A stretch of 64,000 nucleotides of DNA, from NCBI GenBank assembly GCA_025362795.1, contig JANYFE010000062.1:52797-116796 (forward strand), given 5' to 3'. The translations under genes and the position numbers were made by a program. Below the pieces are notes generated by a model. That model was not told the origin of the DNA, made no database searches, and saw nothing but the letters and a program-made list of their open reading frames with translations. This stretch comes from Rhodobacterales bacterium. GTDB lineage: Bacteria; Pseudomonadota; Alphaproteobacteria; Rhodobacterales; Rhodobacteraceae. Of this stretch, positions 1 to 8,504 are shown piece after piece; positions within the stretch are counted from its first letter, which is position 1, and each line of letters opens with the position of its first letter.

Positions 1-1
1 T

Positions 2-889
2 CAGGTGTTCACCGAAAAGCCGGTTGTCGTCAGCATCGAGGAAACCCTGGAACTCGCCCGTCTGCTGTCCCTGCATGGTGGTGTCAACCGCTGCATGGTC
101 GGGCTGGTCTTGCGCTATTCGCAGCACATGGTGGACCTGCGCACCGCACTGAATGCGGGTCTATTAGGCCAGATAGTCTCGTTAGAAGCCAACGAGCACA
201 TCGCCCCCTACCACGGTGCCTTCTTCATGCGCGACTGGCGGCGGATGACCGATCTGTCGGGCGGCTTCATGCTGGAAAAATGCTGCCACGACATCGACAT
301 TTACAATATGGTCACCGGGTCGCGGCCCAACCGTGTCGCCAGCTTTGGCGGGCGCAAGTCGTTCATCCCGGTCAACGCCCCTGCCTCCAATGCCGAAGCC
401 GAGATTTTCCATGTCAAGAAATCAGTCTGGAACTCTGTCGATGACCCGTTTCATTCCGATGGCGACATCATCGACTACCAGACCGCGATCCTGCATTACG
501 AGACCGGCGCCAGCCTCGCCTTTCACACCAACCTGAACACCCCCGACGAACACCGCCGCTTTTGCATCATGGGCACCCATGGCATGGCCGAGGGCGACTT
601 CGTGCGCGGCTATCTGCGCGTCACCGCCCGTGACGGCACGCGGCTTGTCGATCACGACTACACCAGCGGCGCGGCGGCCAAAGGGGCGCATTACGGGGCA
701 GACGACATGATGTGCGCCGACATCGCCAAATACCTGCGCGGTCAGTCAACCAGCCTGCCCGTGTCGATTCTCGACGCGATGGAGGCTGGCATTGCCGCCA
801 TCGCTCTGGATCAGGCCCGCGCTGCCGGGCAGGTGGTTGATCTCACCGACATCTGGGCCAAACTCGACAGCTTCGGATTGCGCACATGA
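2..889 (+). CDS. Gfo/Idh/MocA family oxidoreductase (5' truncated by window edge)
   Basis: ORF begins inside the fold at 'EKPVVVSIEETLEL', typical of the segment after the N-terminal NAD(P)-binding domain; the frame is open to the window edge. Confidence 0.85.
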   Translation, partial: QVFTEKPVVVSIEETLELARLLSLHGGVNRCMVGLVLRYSQHMVDLRTALNAGLLGQIVSLEANEHIAPYHGAFFMRDWRRMTDLSGGFMLEKCCHDIDIYNMVTGSRPNRVASFGGRKSFIPVNAPASNAEAEIFHVKKSVWNSVDDPFHSDGDIIDYQTAILHYETGASLAFHTNLNTPDEHRRFCIMGTHGMAEGDFVRGYLRVTARDGTRLVDHDYTSGAAAKGAHYGADDMMCADIAKYLRGQSTSLPVSILDAMEAGIAAIALDQARAAGQVVDLTDIWAKLDSFGLRT

Positions 890-1905
890 CCGAACCCGGC
901 GCGCTCATGCGGACAGAGATTGCCGAAGCGCTGGGTGTTTTCGCCCGGACTGTGGCAAATGGCGTGTCTCCCGCGGCCCGCAAAATCCTCGCCAGCCTTC
1001 TCCCCGGACAGACCCGCGCCTTTTACACCATCGCCCGCGGCTCCTCCGATGCAGCCGCCAACATCCTGTCCTATGAATTCATGCGCGAACTGGGCAAACC
1101 GATGACCAGCCTGCCGCCCTCCATCTTTTCGCTGGGTCAGGGCGTCGACATGTCCGGCTCAATCTCGATTGTCGTCTCGCAATCCGGTGCAAGCGAGGAT
1201 CTGGTGCGCTCTGCCAAGGGAGCTCGCGCCAGCGGCGGCACTGTCATCGGCCTGATCAACCAACCCGGATCACCCATCGCTGTCACCGCCCATCTGACCC
1301 TGCCGATCGGCGCCGGCCCGGAACTCGCCGTGCCTGCCACAAAGTCAGTTATCGGCTCTATTGCTGCCGGAATGGCGCTTCTGTCTGAACTGCGCCCGGC
1401 CTACGCCACCCGCGCCGCCACCTCTGCCCGCGAGCTTTCCGAACTGGACGGCACCCCGCATCCTGACGCCAAAGCCATCACCTCCGCCCTGCTGCGCGCC
1501 GATCATGTCTACATCATCGGTCGTGATACCGGCTTTGGCGCGGCGCAGGAACTGGCGCTGAAGCTGAAGGAAACCTGCGCCCTGCATGCCGAGGCTTATT
1601 CCAGCAGCGAAGTGCTGCACGGCCCGTTGCAACTGGCCACCAACCCCCTGCTGATCCTGATCCTTGACACCGGTCAGGCCGATTTGCAGGCTTCTCTGGA
1701 TACCGCCGAGTCCCGCTTCCGCGCCAACGGGGCCACCGTTCACCGTTTGCGTCCCGCCGATGTCGGTGCGAAAGACCTGACCCCCGCCGCTGCCGCCGCC
1801 CTGCTGTTGTATCTGGCCTATCCGCTGGTGCTGAATACCGCGCTGGCGCTTGGCCTTGACCCGGACCGCCCGGCAACCCTGTCCAAGGTGACACAAACAA
1901 CATGA
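886..1905 (+). CDS. SIS-domain sugar-phosphate isomerase/deaminase (GlmS C-terminal-like / NagB-II type)
   Basis: SIS motifs 'FYTIARGSSDAAANILSYEF', 'VSQSGASEDLVRS' and 'ALKLKETCALHAEAYSSSEVLHGP'; ATGA overlap with the upstream gene. Confidence 0.85.
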   Translation: MTEPGALMRTEIAEALGVFARTVANGVSPAARKILASLLPGQTRAFYTIARGSSDAAANILSYEFMRELGKPMTSLPPSIFSLGQGVDMSGSISIVVSQSGASEDLVRSAKGARASGGTVIGLINQPGSPIAVTAHLTLPIGAGPELAVPATKSVIGSIAAGMALLSELRPAYATRAATSARELSELDGTPHPDAKAITSALLRADHVYIIGRDTGFGAAQELALKLKETCALHAEAYSSSEVLHGPLQLATNPLLILILDTGQADLQASLDTAESRFRANGATVHRLRPADVGAKDLTPAAAAALLLYLAYPLVLNTALALGLDPDRPATLSKVTQTT

Positions 1906-2813
1906 TCGCGGCTGGCATCGACCTTGGCGGCACGAAGATCGAGGCGCAAGTCTTCGATTCGGGCTGGAACAGGGTCGATTATCACCGCATCGCCACCCCG
2001 AAAACCTATCCCGATCTGGTTGCCGCCGTTGCGGATCAAATCGCCTGGGTTGCCGCGCGGGCACCCGACCTGCCGATCGGCATCGCCGCCGCAGGTCTGG
2101 TCAACCCCGCCACCGGATTGACACTGACCGCCAATTTGCCGGCCACCGGCAAAGCCTTTCCCGCCGATATCGCCGCCCGCGCCGGTCGTCCGATCACCTA
2201 TGTCAACGACTGCCGCGCCCAAGCCCTGTCAGAGGCGATGTTCGGGGCGGCCTGTGGTTACAAATCCGCCCTGTCGATCAATCTGGGCACTGGCCTTGCG
2301 GGCGGTATCGTGGTCGGTGGCCACCTGCTGCCCGGCCCCACAGGACTTGGCGGCGAGTTTGGCCATTTTGCGCTTGCCGCCCATGTCATCACTGCACACA
2401 ACTTGCCGATCCTGCGCTGCGGTTGTGGTCGTTTAGGCTGCACAGAGACGCTTATTGCCGGTCCCGGTCTGACCCGCATCGTGACGCATCTGACCGGCCG
2501 GACCCACACACCAGAGACCATTGTTGCCCTGCGCCTGACTGATCACGCCATCGCCAGTGCCTGGCAAGTCTGGTGCGATTTGACCGCAGAGATGATCCAT
2601 ACCCTGCGCTTGACCGTCGATCCTGAATGTGTCGTCCTCGCGGGGGGCCTGTCACGGGCACCCGGACTGATCGCCGACCTGACCGCCGCTCTGCAACGCG
2701 CCCAATTGCCCGGTTATGGCACTCCGCTGATCAAACTGGCGGAAGGTGGTGACACCACCGGCGCACGCGGTGCCGCCTATGCTGCCTATAGCGCCGGGGC
2801 TGGCCATGTCTGA
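1902..2813 (+). CDS. ROK family sugar kinase (probable N-acetylglucosamine kinase)
   Basis: 'GIDLGGTKIEAQVFD' phosphate loop; ROK zinc motif 'CGCGRLGCTETLIAGPGL'; ATGA overlap with the SIS gene. Confidence 0.85.
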   Translation: MIAAGIDLGGTKIEAQVFDSGWNRVDYHRIATPKTYPDLVAAVADQIAWVAARAPDLPIGIAAAGLVNPATGLTLTANLPATGKAFPADIAARAGRPITYVNDCRAQALSEAMFGAACGYKSALSINLGTGLAGGIVVGGHLLPGPTGLGGEFGHFALAAHVITAHNLPILRCGCGRLGCTETLIAGPGLTRIVTHLTGRTHTPETIVALRLTDHAIASAWQVWCDLTAEMIHTLRLTVDPECVVLAGGLSRAPGLIADLTAALQRAQLPGYGTPLIKLAEGGDTTGARGAAYAAYSAGAGHV

Positions 2814-2885
2814 CCCAAAACCGCTGGCGCAACGCCCGATTTTCGCCGATACCCCGCTCTCCACCAGCCACAGGAGCCCCACGGC

Positions 2886-4028
2886 ATGACCGCCCGCATC
2901 TCCGGCTGGTTGCAGCCCGACCAGATCTTTGACGGTCAGTCGCTGTTGCGGGACCATGCGATTGGCATCACTGCCGACCATGTCACCGAACTGCGTCACC
3001 TGTCGGACTTGCCGCCGGGTGCCAATCCCCGCCGGATCCATGGCACTCTCAGCCCCGGCTTTCTGGATCTGCAGGTCAATGGCGGCGGCGATGCCTTTCT
3101 GAACACCATGCCCACGCCTGCCGCCATGGCAATCATGGCCGCCGCCCATCGCCGCTTTGGCACGGTTGGCATCATGCCCACCCTGATCACTGATGCGGCC
3201 GAACTGTTGGATCATGCGGCGGATGCGGTCCTTGCAGCGCGGGATCAGCAGGGCATCCTCGGCCTGCATATTGAAGGCCCCCATATCAGCGTCGCCCGGC
3301 GAGGCACCCACGCCACCCGCTTCATCCGCCCCCTGGATGACCGGACGATTGCGGTGGTCAAACGGCTCCGTACGGCCGGAATCGCGGTGATGATCACCGT
3401 CGCCCCCGAGGCAGCCCGCCCCGGTCAGATTGCCGAACTTGCCGCTACTGGTGCTGTCGTTTCCATTGGCCACAGCGATACCACCGCCGAACAGGTCCGC
3501 CGCGCACTGGCCGAAGGGGCCAATTGCTTCACCCATCTGTTCAACGCCATGTCGCCGATGCTGAACCGTGCGCCGGGTGTGACTGGGTCTTGCATCAACT
3601 CGACCGCCCATGCCGGGATCATTTGCGACGGCATTCATGTCGCGGATGAAATGGTCGCCCTTGCCATCCGCGCCAGACCGCTGCCCGACACCACGTTCCT
3701 CGTCTCGGATGCCATGCCCACCGTTGGCGGTTCCGATCATTTCAACCTGTATGGTGATCAAATCCGGCTGCAAGATGGTCGGCTGGTCAATAGTGAAGGC
3801 TCATTGGCCGGTGCGCATGTGACGATGGCCGAAAGCATGGCGCGGCTGATCAATCTGGTGGGCATTGCCCCCGATGCAGCCCTGCGCATGGCGGTCACAA
3901 TTCCCGCCCGGGTGATCGGCATGCCACATCTGGCCCAGATCACCGGGCGGCGGTTGCAGGATGTTCTGGTGCTGAACGCCGATTGGCAGGTGCTCTCCAC
4001 CTGTGCCACCGCCGCACACGCCGCCTAG
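2886..4028 (+). CDS. nagA: N-acetylglucosamine-6-phosphate deacetylase
   Basis: 'PGFLDLQVNGGGDAF', 'GLHIEGPHIS', 'GHSDTTAEQV', 'THLFNAMSPMLNRAPG' and 'VSDAMPTVG' motifs. Confidence 0.92.
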   Translation: MTARISGWLQPDQIFDGQSLLRDHAIGITADHVTELRHLSDLPPGANPRRIHGTLSPGFLDLQVNGGGDAFLNTMPTPAAMAIMAAAHRRFGTVGIMPTLITDAAELLDHAADAVLAARDQQGILGLHIEGPHISVARRGTHATRFIRPLDDRTIAVVKRLRTAGIAVMITVAPEAARPGQIAELAATGAVVSIGHSDTTAEQVRRALAEGANCFTHLFNAMSPMLNRAPGVTGSCINSTAHAGIICDGIHVADEMVALAIRARPLPDTTFLVSDAMPTVGGSDHFNLYGDQIRLQDGRLVNSEGSLAGAHVTMAESMARLINLVGIAPDAALRMAVTIPARVIGMPHLAQITGRRLQDVLVLNADWQVLSTCATAAHAA

Positions 4029-4044
4029 CCACCAAAAGCCTCCC

Positions 4045-4518
4045 ATGACCCCCGCTGTCCTCCCCCCCGGTCTGCACGATTTCGATCAGCTCCAGATCGG
4101 CGACCGCATTGCCACCGGCAGCATCATGGTGACGGCCGACGCGATTGCCGCCTTTGCAACGCTGACCGGCGACCAGTTCGAAATTCACCTGTCAGACGCC
4201 GGTGCCCAGCGGCACGGCTTTCCGCATCAGGTCGCGCATGGCCTTTTGGTGCTGGCACTGGTTGACGGGCTGAAAAATCAAAGTGCCGCGCGGTTCCATG
4301 CGCTGGCCTCGCTCGGCTGGGAATGGTCGTTTCGCAAGCCGGTTTTCGCGGGCGACACGATCAGCGCCGTCTTGGTGGTCGAAGGCAAACGCCCCACATC
4401 CAATCCGGCGCGTGGCGTGCTGACCATCGGGTTCGAGGTAAGAAATCAAAAGGGCAACGTGGTGCAGAAGGGCCGCAACCAGTTAATGGCGTATCGTGGC
4501 ACTTTAACGCCAAGCTGA
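4045..4518 (+). CDS. MaoC-like (R)-specific enoyl-CoA hydratase / dehydratase
   Basis: 'FATLTGDQFEIHLSDAGAQRHGFPHQVAHGLLVLALVDGL' hotdog/MaoC signature; start chosen at the internal Met. Confidence 0.85.
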   Translation: MTPAVLPPGLHDFDQLQIGDRIATGSIMVTADAIAAFATLTGDQFEIHLSDAGAQRHGFPHQVAHGLLVLALVDGLKNQSAARFHALASLGWEWSFRKPVFAGDTISAVLVVEGKRPTSNPARGVLTIGFEVRNQKGNVVQKGRNQLMAYRGTLTPS

Positions 4519-4579
4519 TCCTCGCAAACCAACCCATTGATTTAAAACAAATTTGTAAAGCGTCCAGAACCGGACAGCC

Positions 4580-5842
4580 TCACCTGACCAGAATCGCCCG
4601 AAAATCATTCACATTTGTCCCGGTCGGACCGGTCACGAACAGATCGCCCAAAAGGTCAAACGCCGTCCAGGCATCATTGCCCGACAGCAGGGCCGCCGGA
4701 TCCACCCCCTGCGCCCGCAGCCGCGCCATCGACCCACCATCGGCAAAGGCCCCCGCATTGTCCTGCGACCCGTCGATCCCGTCGGTATCCGCCGCCAAAC
4801 CCGCGAAACCAACCCCCTCGGCGGCCAAAGCCAGTGCCAGCAGAAACTCCGAATTCCGCCCACCCTTGCCACGCCCGCGCAATGTCACCGTCGTCTCCCC
4901 GCCCGACAGCATCACCACGGGCCGCGGAAACGGTCGCCCCCGCGCCGCGACCTCCCGGGCCAGCGCCGCATGCACTCGGCCCACCTCGCGCGCTTCACCC
5001 TCCATCGCGTCCGACAGGATCACCGCCGGAACCCCCATCGCAACCGCCCGCGCAGCCGCCGCCTCCAAAGACAAGCGGGCCGACGCGATGACCCGCACCT
5101 CGTGCCCCGCAAACACCCGATCGGTCGGCAATGGGGCCAGTCCCCGATCTCGCGCCAGCCAATCGGCCACCACGGACGGCAGTTCGATCCGCCAGGCCGC
5201 CACCATCGCCCGCGCCGCCTCCCGACTGACAGCATCCGGCACCGTTGGTCCCGAAGCCACCTGCGCCGGATCATCGCCCGGCACATCCGACACCACCAGA
5301 CTGACAACTTTTGCCGGAAAACACGCCGCCGCCAGCCGGCCGCCCTTGATCCCGCTGACCTGTTTGCGGATCGCGTTCATCACCGAAATCGGTGCGCCAG
5401 ATGCCAGCAGCGCCCGGTTCAGCCCCGCCTCATCCGCCAGCGTCAGCCCTGCCGGCGGGCAGGGCAGCAAAGCCGACCCGCCACCGCAGATCAACGCCAC
5501 CACCAGATCTTCCGCCGAAAGCCCGCGCACCGCCTGAAACAACGCGGCAGAGGCCGCCAGTCCTGCCAAATCCGGCACCGGATGCGCCGCCTCCATGACC
5601 CGAATTTGCCGATACGGGCTGCCGTAACCATAGCGTGTCACCACAACCCCGGTCAGCGGCCCGTCCCACAGATCCTCAAACGCCGCCGCCAGTTGTGCCG
5701 CACCTTTGCCCGCGCCGATCACAACGGTCCGCCCTTTGGGCTTGGTCGGCAAATTGCCGCGCAACGCCGCCACCGGGTCCGCGGCCGCCACCGCAGCCTG
5801 AAACAACTGTGTCAGAAAGGCCCGGTCGTCTGGGATCATCAA
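4580..5842 (-). CDS. Glycerate 2-kinase / MOFRL family (hydroxypyruvate reductase-annotated, TtuD/GckA type)
   Basis: 'VVIGAGKGAAQLAAAFE', 'LICGGGSALLPCPPAGLTL', 'LSGGETTVTLRGRGKGGRNSEFLLALAL', 'DTDGIDGSQDNAGAF'. Confidence 0.9.
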   Translation of the reverse strand: MMIPDDRAFLTQLFQAAVAAADPVAALRGNLPTKPKGRTVVIGAGKGAAQLAAAFEDLWDGPLTGVVVTRYGYGSPYRQIRVMEAAHPVPDLAGLAASAALFQAVRGLSAEDLVVALICGGGSALLPCPPAGLTLADEAGLNRALLASGAPISVMNAIRKQVSGIKGGRLAAACFPAKVVSLVVSDVPGDDPAQVASGPTVPDAVSREAARAMVAAWRIELPSVVADWLARDRGLAPLPTDRVFAGHEVRVIASARLSLEAAAARAVAMGVPAVILSDAMEGEAREVGRVHAALAREVAARGRPFPRPVVMLSGGETTVTLRGRGKGGRNSEFLLALALAAEGVGFAGLAADTDGIDGSQDNAGAFADGGSMARLRAQGVDPAALLSGNDAWTAFDLLGDLFVTGPTGTNVNDFRAILVR

Positions 5843-6150
5843 AGCTCCACGTCAAGCACCTGAATGCCCGCCGCGCCACCAACGGCAGCAGCGGCCAGTT
5901 GCCCGCCGATCAACTGGTGCTCTGCATCGGCCAGATAAGCATCCCGCGCTTCGGCATCGGTAAAATCGACCCAGAACAGGTCGCACATGCCGTGCACAAC
6001 CTGCTCTTCGGGCGAAACATTCACAAAGCTGCGAAATTCTTTCATCCCGGTCAAATGGCCCGACAACGCCGTAAGCGCGGCGTAAAACTCGGCCTTGTTG
6101 TCCTCTGTGATGTCATCCTTGAACCTGACAGCAACGATGTGGCGGATCAT
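5839..6150 (-). CDS. Dabb-domain (stress-responsive alpha/beta barrel) protein
   Basis: 'MIRHIVAVRFKDDITEDNKAEFYAALTAL...FVNVSPEEQVVHGMCDLFWVDFTDAEARDAYLADAEHQ'; ATGA overlap with the downstream kinase. Confidence 0.8.
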   Translation of the reverse strand: MIRHIVAVRFKDDITEDNKAEFYAALTALSGHLTGMKEFRSFVNVSPEEQVVHGMCDLFWVDFTDAEARDAYLADAEHQLIGGQLAAAAVGGAAGIQVLDVEL

Positions 6151-6152
6151 GG

Positions 6153-6929
6153 TTAGTCCTTTTCTGAAAACCGGGGTTTACGCTTTTCACGGAACGCCGC
6201 CAAGCCCTCTGCCAGATCAGGACTGCCCGCCACCAACGCCCCGGCCAAGGATTCCAGCACCCGTTCCCGGTCCTCCCCGTCCGCAGCGTTGATCAGCATT
6301 TTGGTCAACTCACTGGCCCGCGCACCGCGCTCCATCACACGCTCCGCCACGGTCTCAGCCGCCGCCAAACCGCCACCTGCGGCCACAACCTGATCCACAA
6401 TCCCCAGTGTCAGAGCCTGTTCTGCCGTGAAAACCTCACCAAACAGCGCCATCCGCCGGACCAGTTGCGCCCCGAACCGCCGCACCGCCCGCTGCGTCCC
6501 CGACCAACCCGGAATTATGCCCAGCCCGGCTTCCGGTTGGCCGATCCTGACATGCGCCTCTGCAATCCGCAGATCGGCGCAAGCGGCCAGTTCCAACCCC
6601 CCGCCCAGCGCATGACCATTCAGAACCGCTATCACCGGCTGCGACAGCCGCGCCAGCGCATCGAACGCGGCATGGCCATCACGCACCCAGTGGCGGCCAA
6701 AATCTTCCGCCGACCACCCGCTCCACGCGGCGATGTCCCCGCCGGCTGAAAAAGCCCGCCCCTCGCCGGTCAGGATGACAACTTGCGCCTGCGACCGCTC
6801 AATCTGGCGGCAAAGTGGTACCAGCGCATCGACCATCTCGGCGTCCAGTGCGTTCAACTTGTCTGCCCGCCGCAAGGTCAGCCGCGCAATCCCGCCGTCA
6901 ATCACCAGATCAAGCCGCGCATCGCTCAT
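6153..6929 (-). CDS. Enoyl-CoA hydratase/isomerase family protein
   Basis: 'GEGRAFSAGGDIAAWSG', 'VIAVLNGHALGGGLELAACADLRIAEAHVRIGQPEAGLGIIPGWSGTQR'; start trimmed to MSDARLDLVIDGG (ATGA overlap with the CoA-transferase). Confidence 0.88.
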   Translation of the reverse strand: MSDARLDLVIDGGIARLTLRRADKLNALDAEMVDALVPLCRQIERSQAQVVILTGEGRAFSAGGDIAAWSGWSAEDFGRHWVRDGHAAFDALARLSQPVIAVLNGHALGGGLELAACADLRIAEAHVRIGQPEAGLGIIPGWSGTQRAVRRFGAQLVRRMALFGEVFTAEQALTLGIVDQVVAAGGGLAAAETVAERVMERGARASELTKMLINAADGEDRERVLESLAGALVAGSPDLAEGLAAFREKRKPRFSEKD

Positions 6930-8497
6930 AGCGTCAATCCGATCAGTCCCGGCTGAAACAGAGCCGCATCCATCAACCGCAGCCGCGGCGACACCCCCAG
7001 TTTCGTGGTTGCCTGCGCCAGAATGTCCCGCTCCAGATCCACCCCCGGTGCGATCTCCGTCACCACCAGACCCGGCGGTTCCAGCCGGATCACGCAACGC
7101 TCGGTGACATAGGTGATGTCCTGTCCCTGCGCCCGCGCCCGCCGCCCCGAAAAGCTGATCTGATCGACTTTCGGCACGAATTTCGCGATCTTGCCTTCCT
7201 TGTCGATCACCAACTGCCCGTCCCGCAGGCTCATCTTGGCCCCGGCATTGAAATTGCCGGAAAACACGATCTTGCGTGCCCTTGCGGTGATATCGACAAA
7301 GCCGCCGGCCCCCGCCGTGCGATGGGGTGTGGCCGACAGCCGAGAGACGTTGACCGATCCTTCCGCATCAATCTCCAGAAACGACAGCAACGCGCAATCG
7401 AATCCACCACCCTGAAAATAGCTGAACTGATGCGGCGAGGCGACGAAAGCTTCGGCATTGGCCGCACAGCCGAATTTGAAATCCAGCAACGGAATGCCGC
7501 CCACCGCACCCTGCTCGATCACCCAGGTGACCGCGCCGTGCAGACCTTCCTCCAGCAAGATCCGCGGCACATTGGCCGAAATGCCGAACCCGATGTTCAC
7601 CGCCCAGCCGGGACGCAACTCTTGCGCCACCCGCCGCGCGATGACTTTGGACACACCGAACTCCGGCACCTCGAACGTGTGCAGCGGCCGGAAAACCTCG
7701 CCCGAAATCGCCGGATCATAGGGGGTTGCGGTGGTTTGCAACTGATCCGGCGCTTCGACAACCACATCAACCAATATCCCCGGCACCCGCACATCATGTG
7801 GTTTCAGACTGCCGTTCTGCACCACCCGCTTGACCTGCGCGATCACGACACCACCAGAGTTTCGCGCCGCCAGCGCCATCTCCATCGCGCCCAGCGTCGC
7901 GCCTTCGTGTTCGTAGGTCAGGTTGCCATTCTCATCCGCCGTCGTCGCCCGGATCACCGCAGCATCGGGTCTGATCGGCGGAAAGTGCAGCCATTCGTCG
8001 CCGTCAAAATTGACCCGGCGCACAAACGGCTGGGCGCGGGCCGTGGCGTTCATCGCGCAACCCTCTTGATTGGGGTCCACAAATGTCTCCATCCCGACCT
8101 TGGTCAGAACCCCCGGCCGCCGCCCCGCACCTTCGCGCAGCATGTCAAACAGGATACCTGACGGCACGTTCCACGCGGCAACCTGTTCGGTCAGGATCAT
8201 TGCCCAGATTTTCGGCGGTTCGGCATGGGTCGGTCCAGAGGGATAAGACCCGCCGATGATCCGGCTCAGCAACCCCGGCACCGCGATATGATCCACGCCC
8301 TTGGTGCCGAACATGTCCCCTGCGGCGATCGGATGCACCGAGGTCAGGCGGCGCGGATGACCCTCTGCGGCAAACCTTTCGCCGATGGCCTGCAGCACTG
8401 CGTCCGGGCAACACAGCCCGGACGACGACGACACGGCCATCGTTGCGCCATCCTTGATAAGCGCGGCGGCTTCTGCAGCGGTTTTGACCTTGCTCAT
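6926..8497 (-). CDS. Acyl-CoA:acetate / 3-ketoacid CoA-transferase (family I, fused subunits)
   Basis: 523 aa; 'MAVSSSSGLCCPDAVLQAIGERF' N-terminus and 'NIGFGISANVPRILLEEGL..WVIEQGAVGGIPL' second domain typical of single-chain CoA-transferases. Confidence 0.85.
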   Translation of the reverse strand: MSKVKTAAEAAALIKDGATMAVSSSSGLCCPDAVLQAIGERFAAEGHPRRLTSVHPIAAGDMFGTKGVDHIAVPGLLSRIIGGSYPSGPTHAEPPKIWAMILTEQVAAWNVPSGILFDMLREGAGRRPGVLTKVGMETFVDPNQEGCAMNATARAQPFVRRVNFDGDEWLHFPPIRPDAAVIRATTADENGNLTYEHEGATLGAMEMALAARNSGGVVIAQVKRVVQNGSLKPHDVRVPGILVDVVVEAPDQLQTTATPYDPAISGEVFRPLHTFEVPEFGVSKVIARRVAQELRPGWAVNIGFGISANVPRILLEEGLHGAVTWVIEQGAVGGIPLLDFKFGCAANAEAFVASPHQFSYFQGGGFDCALLSFLEIDAEGSVNVSRLSATPHRTAGAGGFVDITARARKIVFSGNFNAGAKMSLRDGQLVIDKEGKIAKFVPKVDQISFSGRRARAQGQDITYVTERCVIRLEPPGLVVTEIAPGVDLERDILAQATTKLGVSPRLRLMDAALFQPGLIGLTL

Positions 8498-8504
8498 CGC
8501 ATCC

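Noticed and set aside
2652-3773. 373-aa minus-strand ORF
   Set aside because: Antisense to nagA.
4323-5537. 404-aa plus-strand ORF
   Set aside because: Antisense to the glycerate kinase gene and overlaps maoC out of frame; low-complexity Ser/Pro/Ala/Arg.
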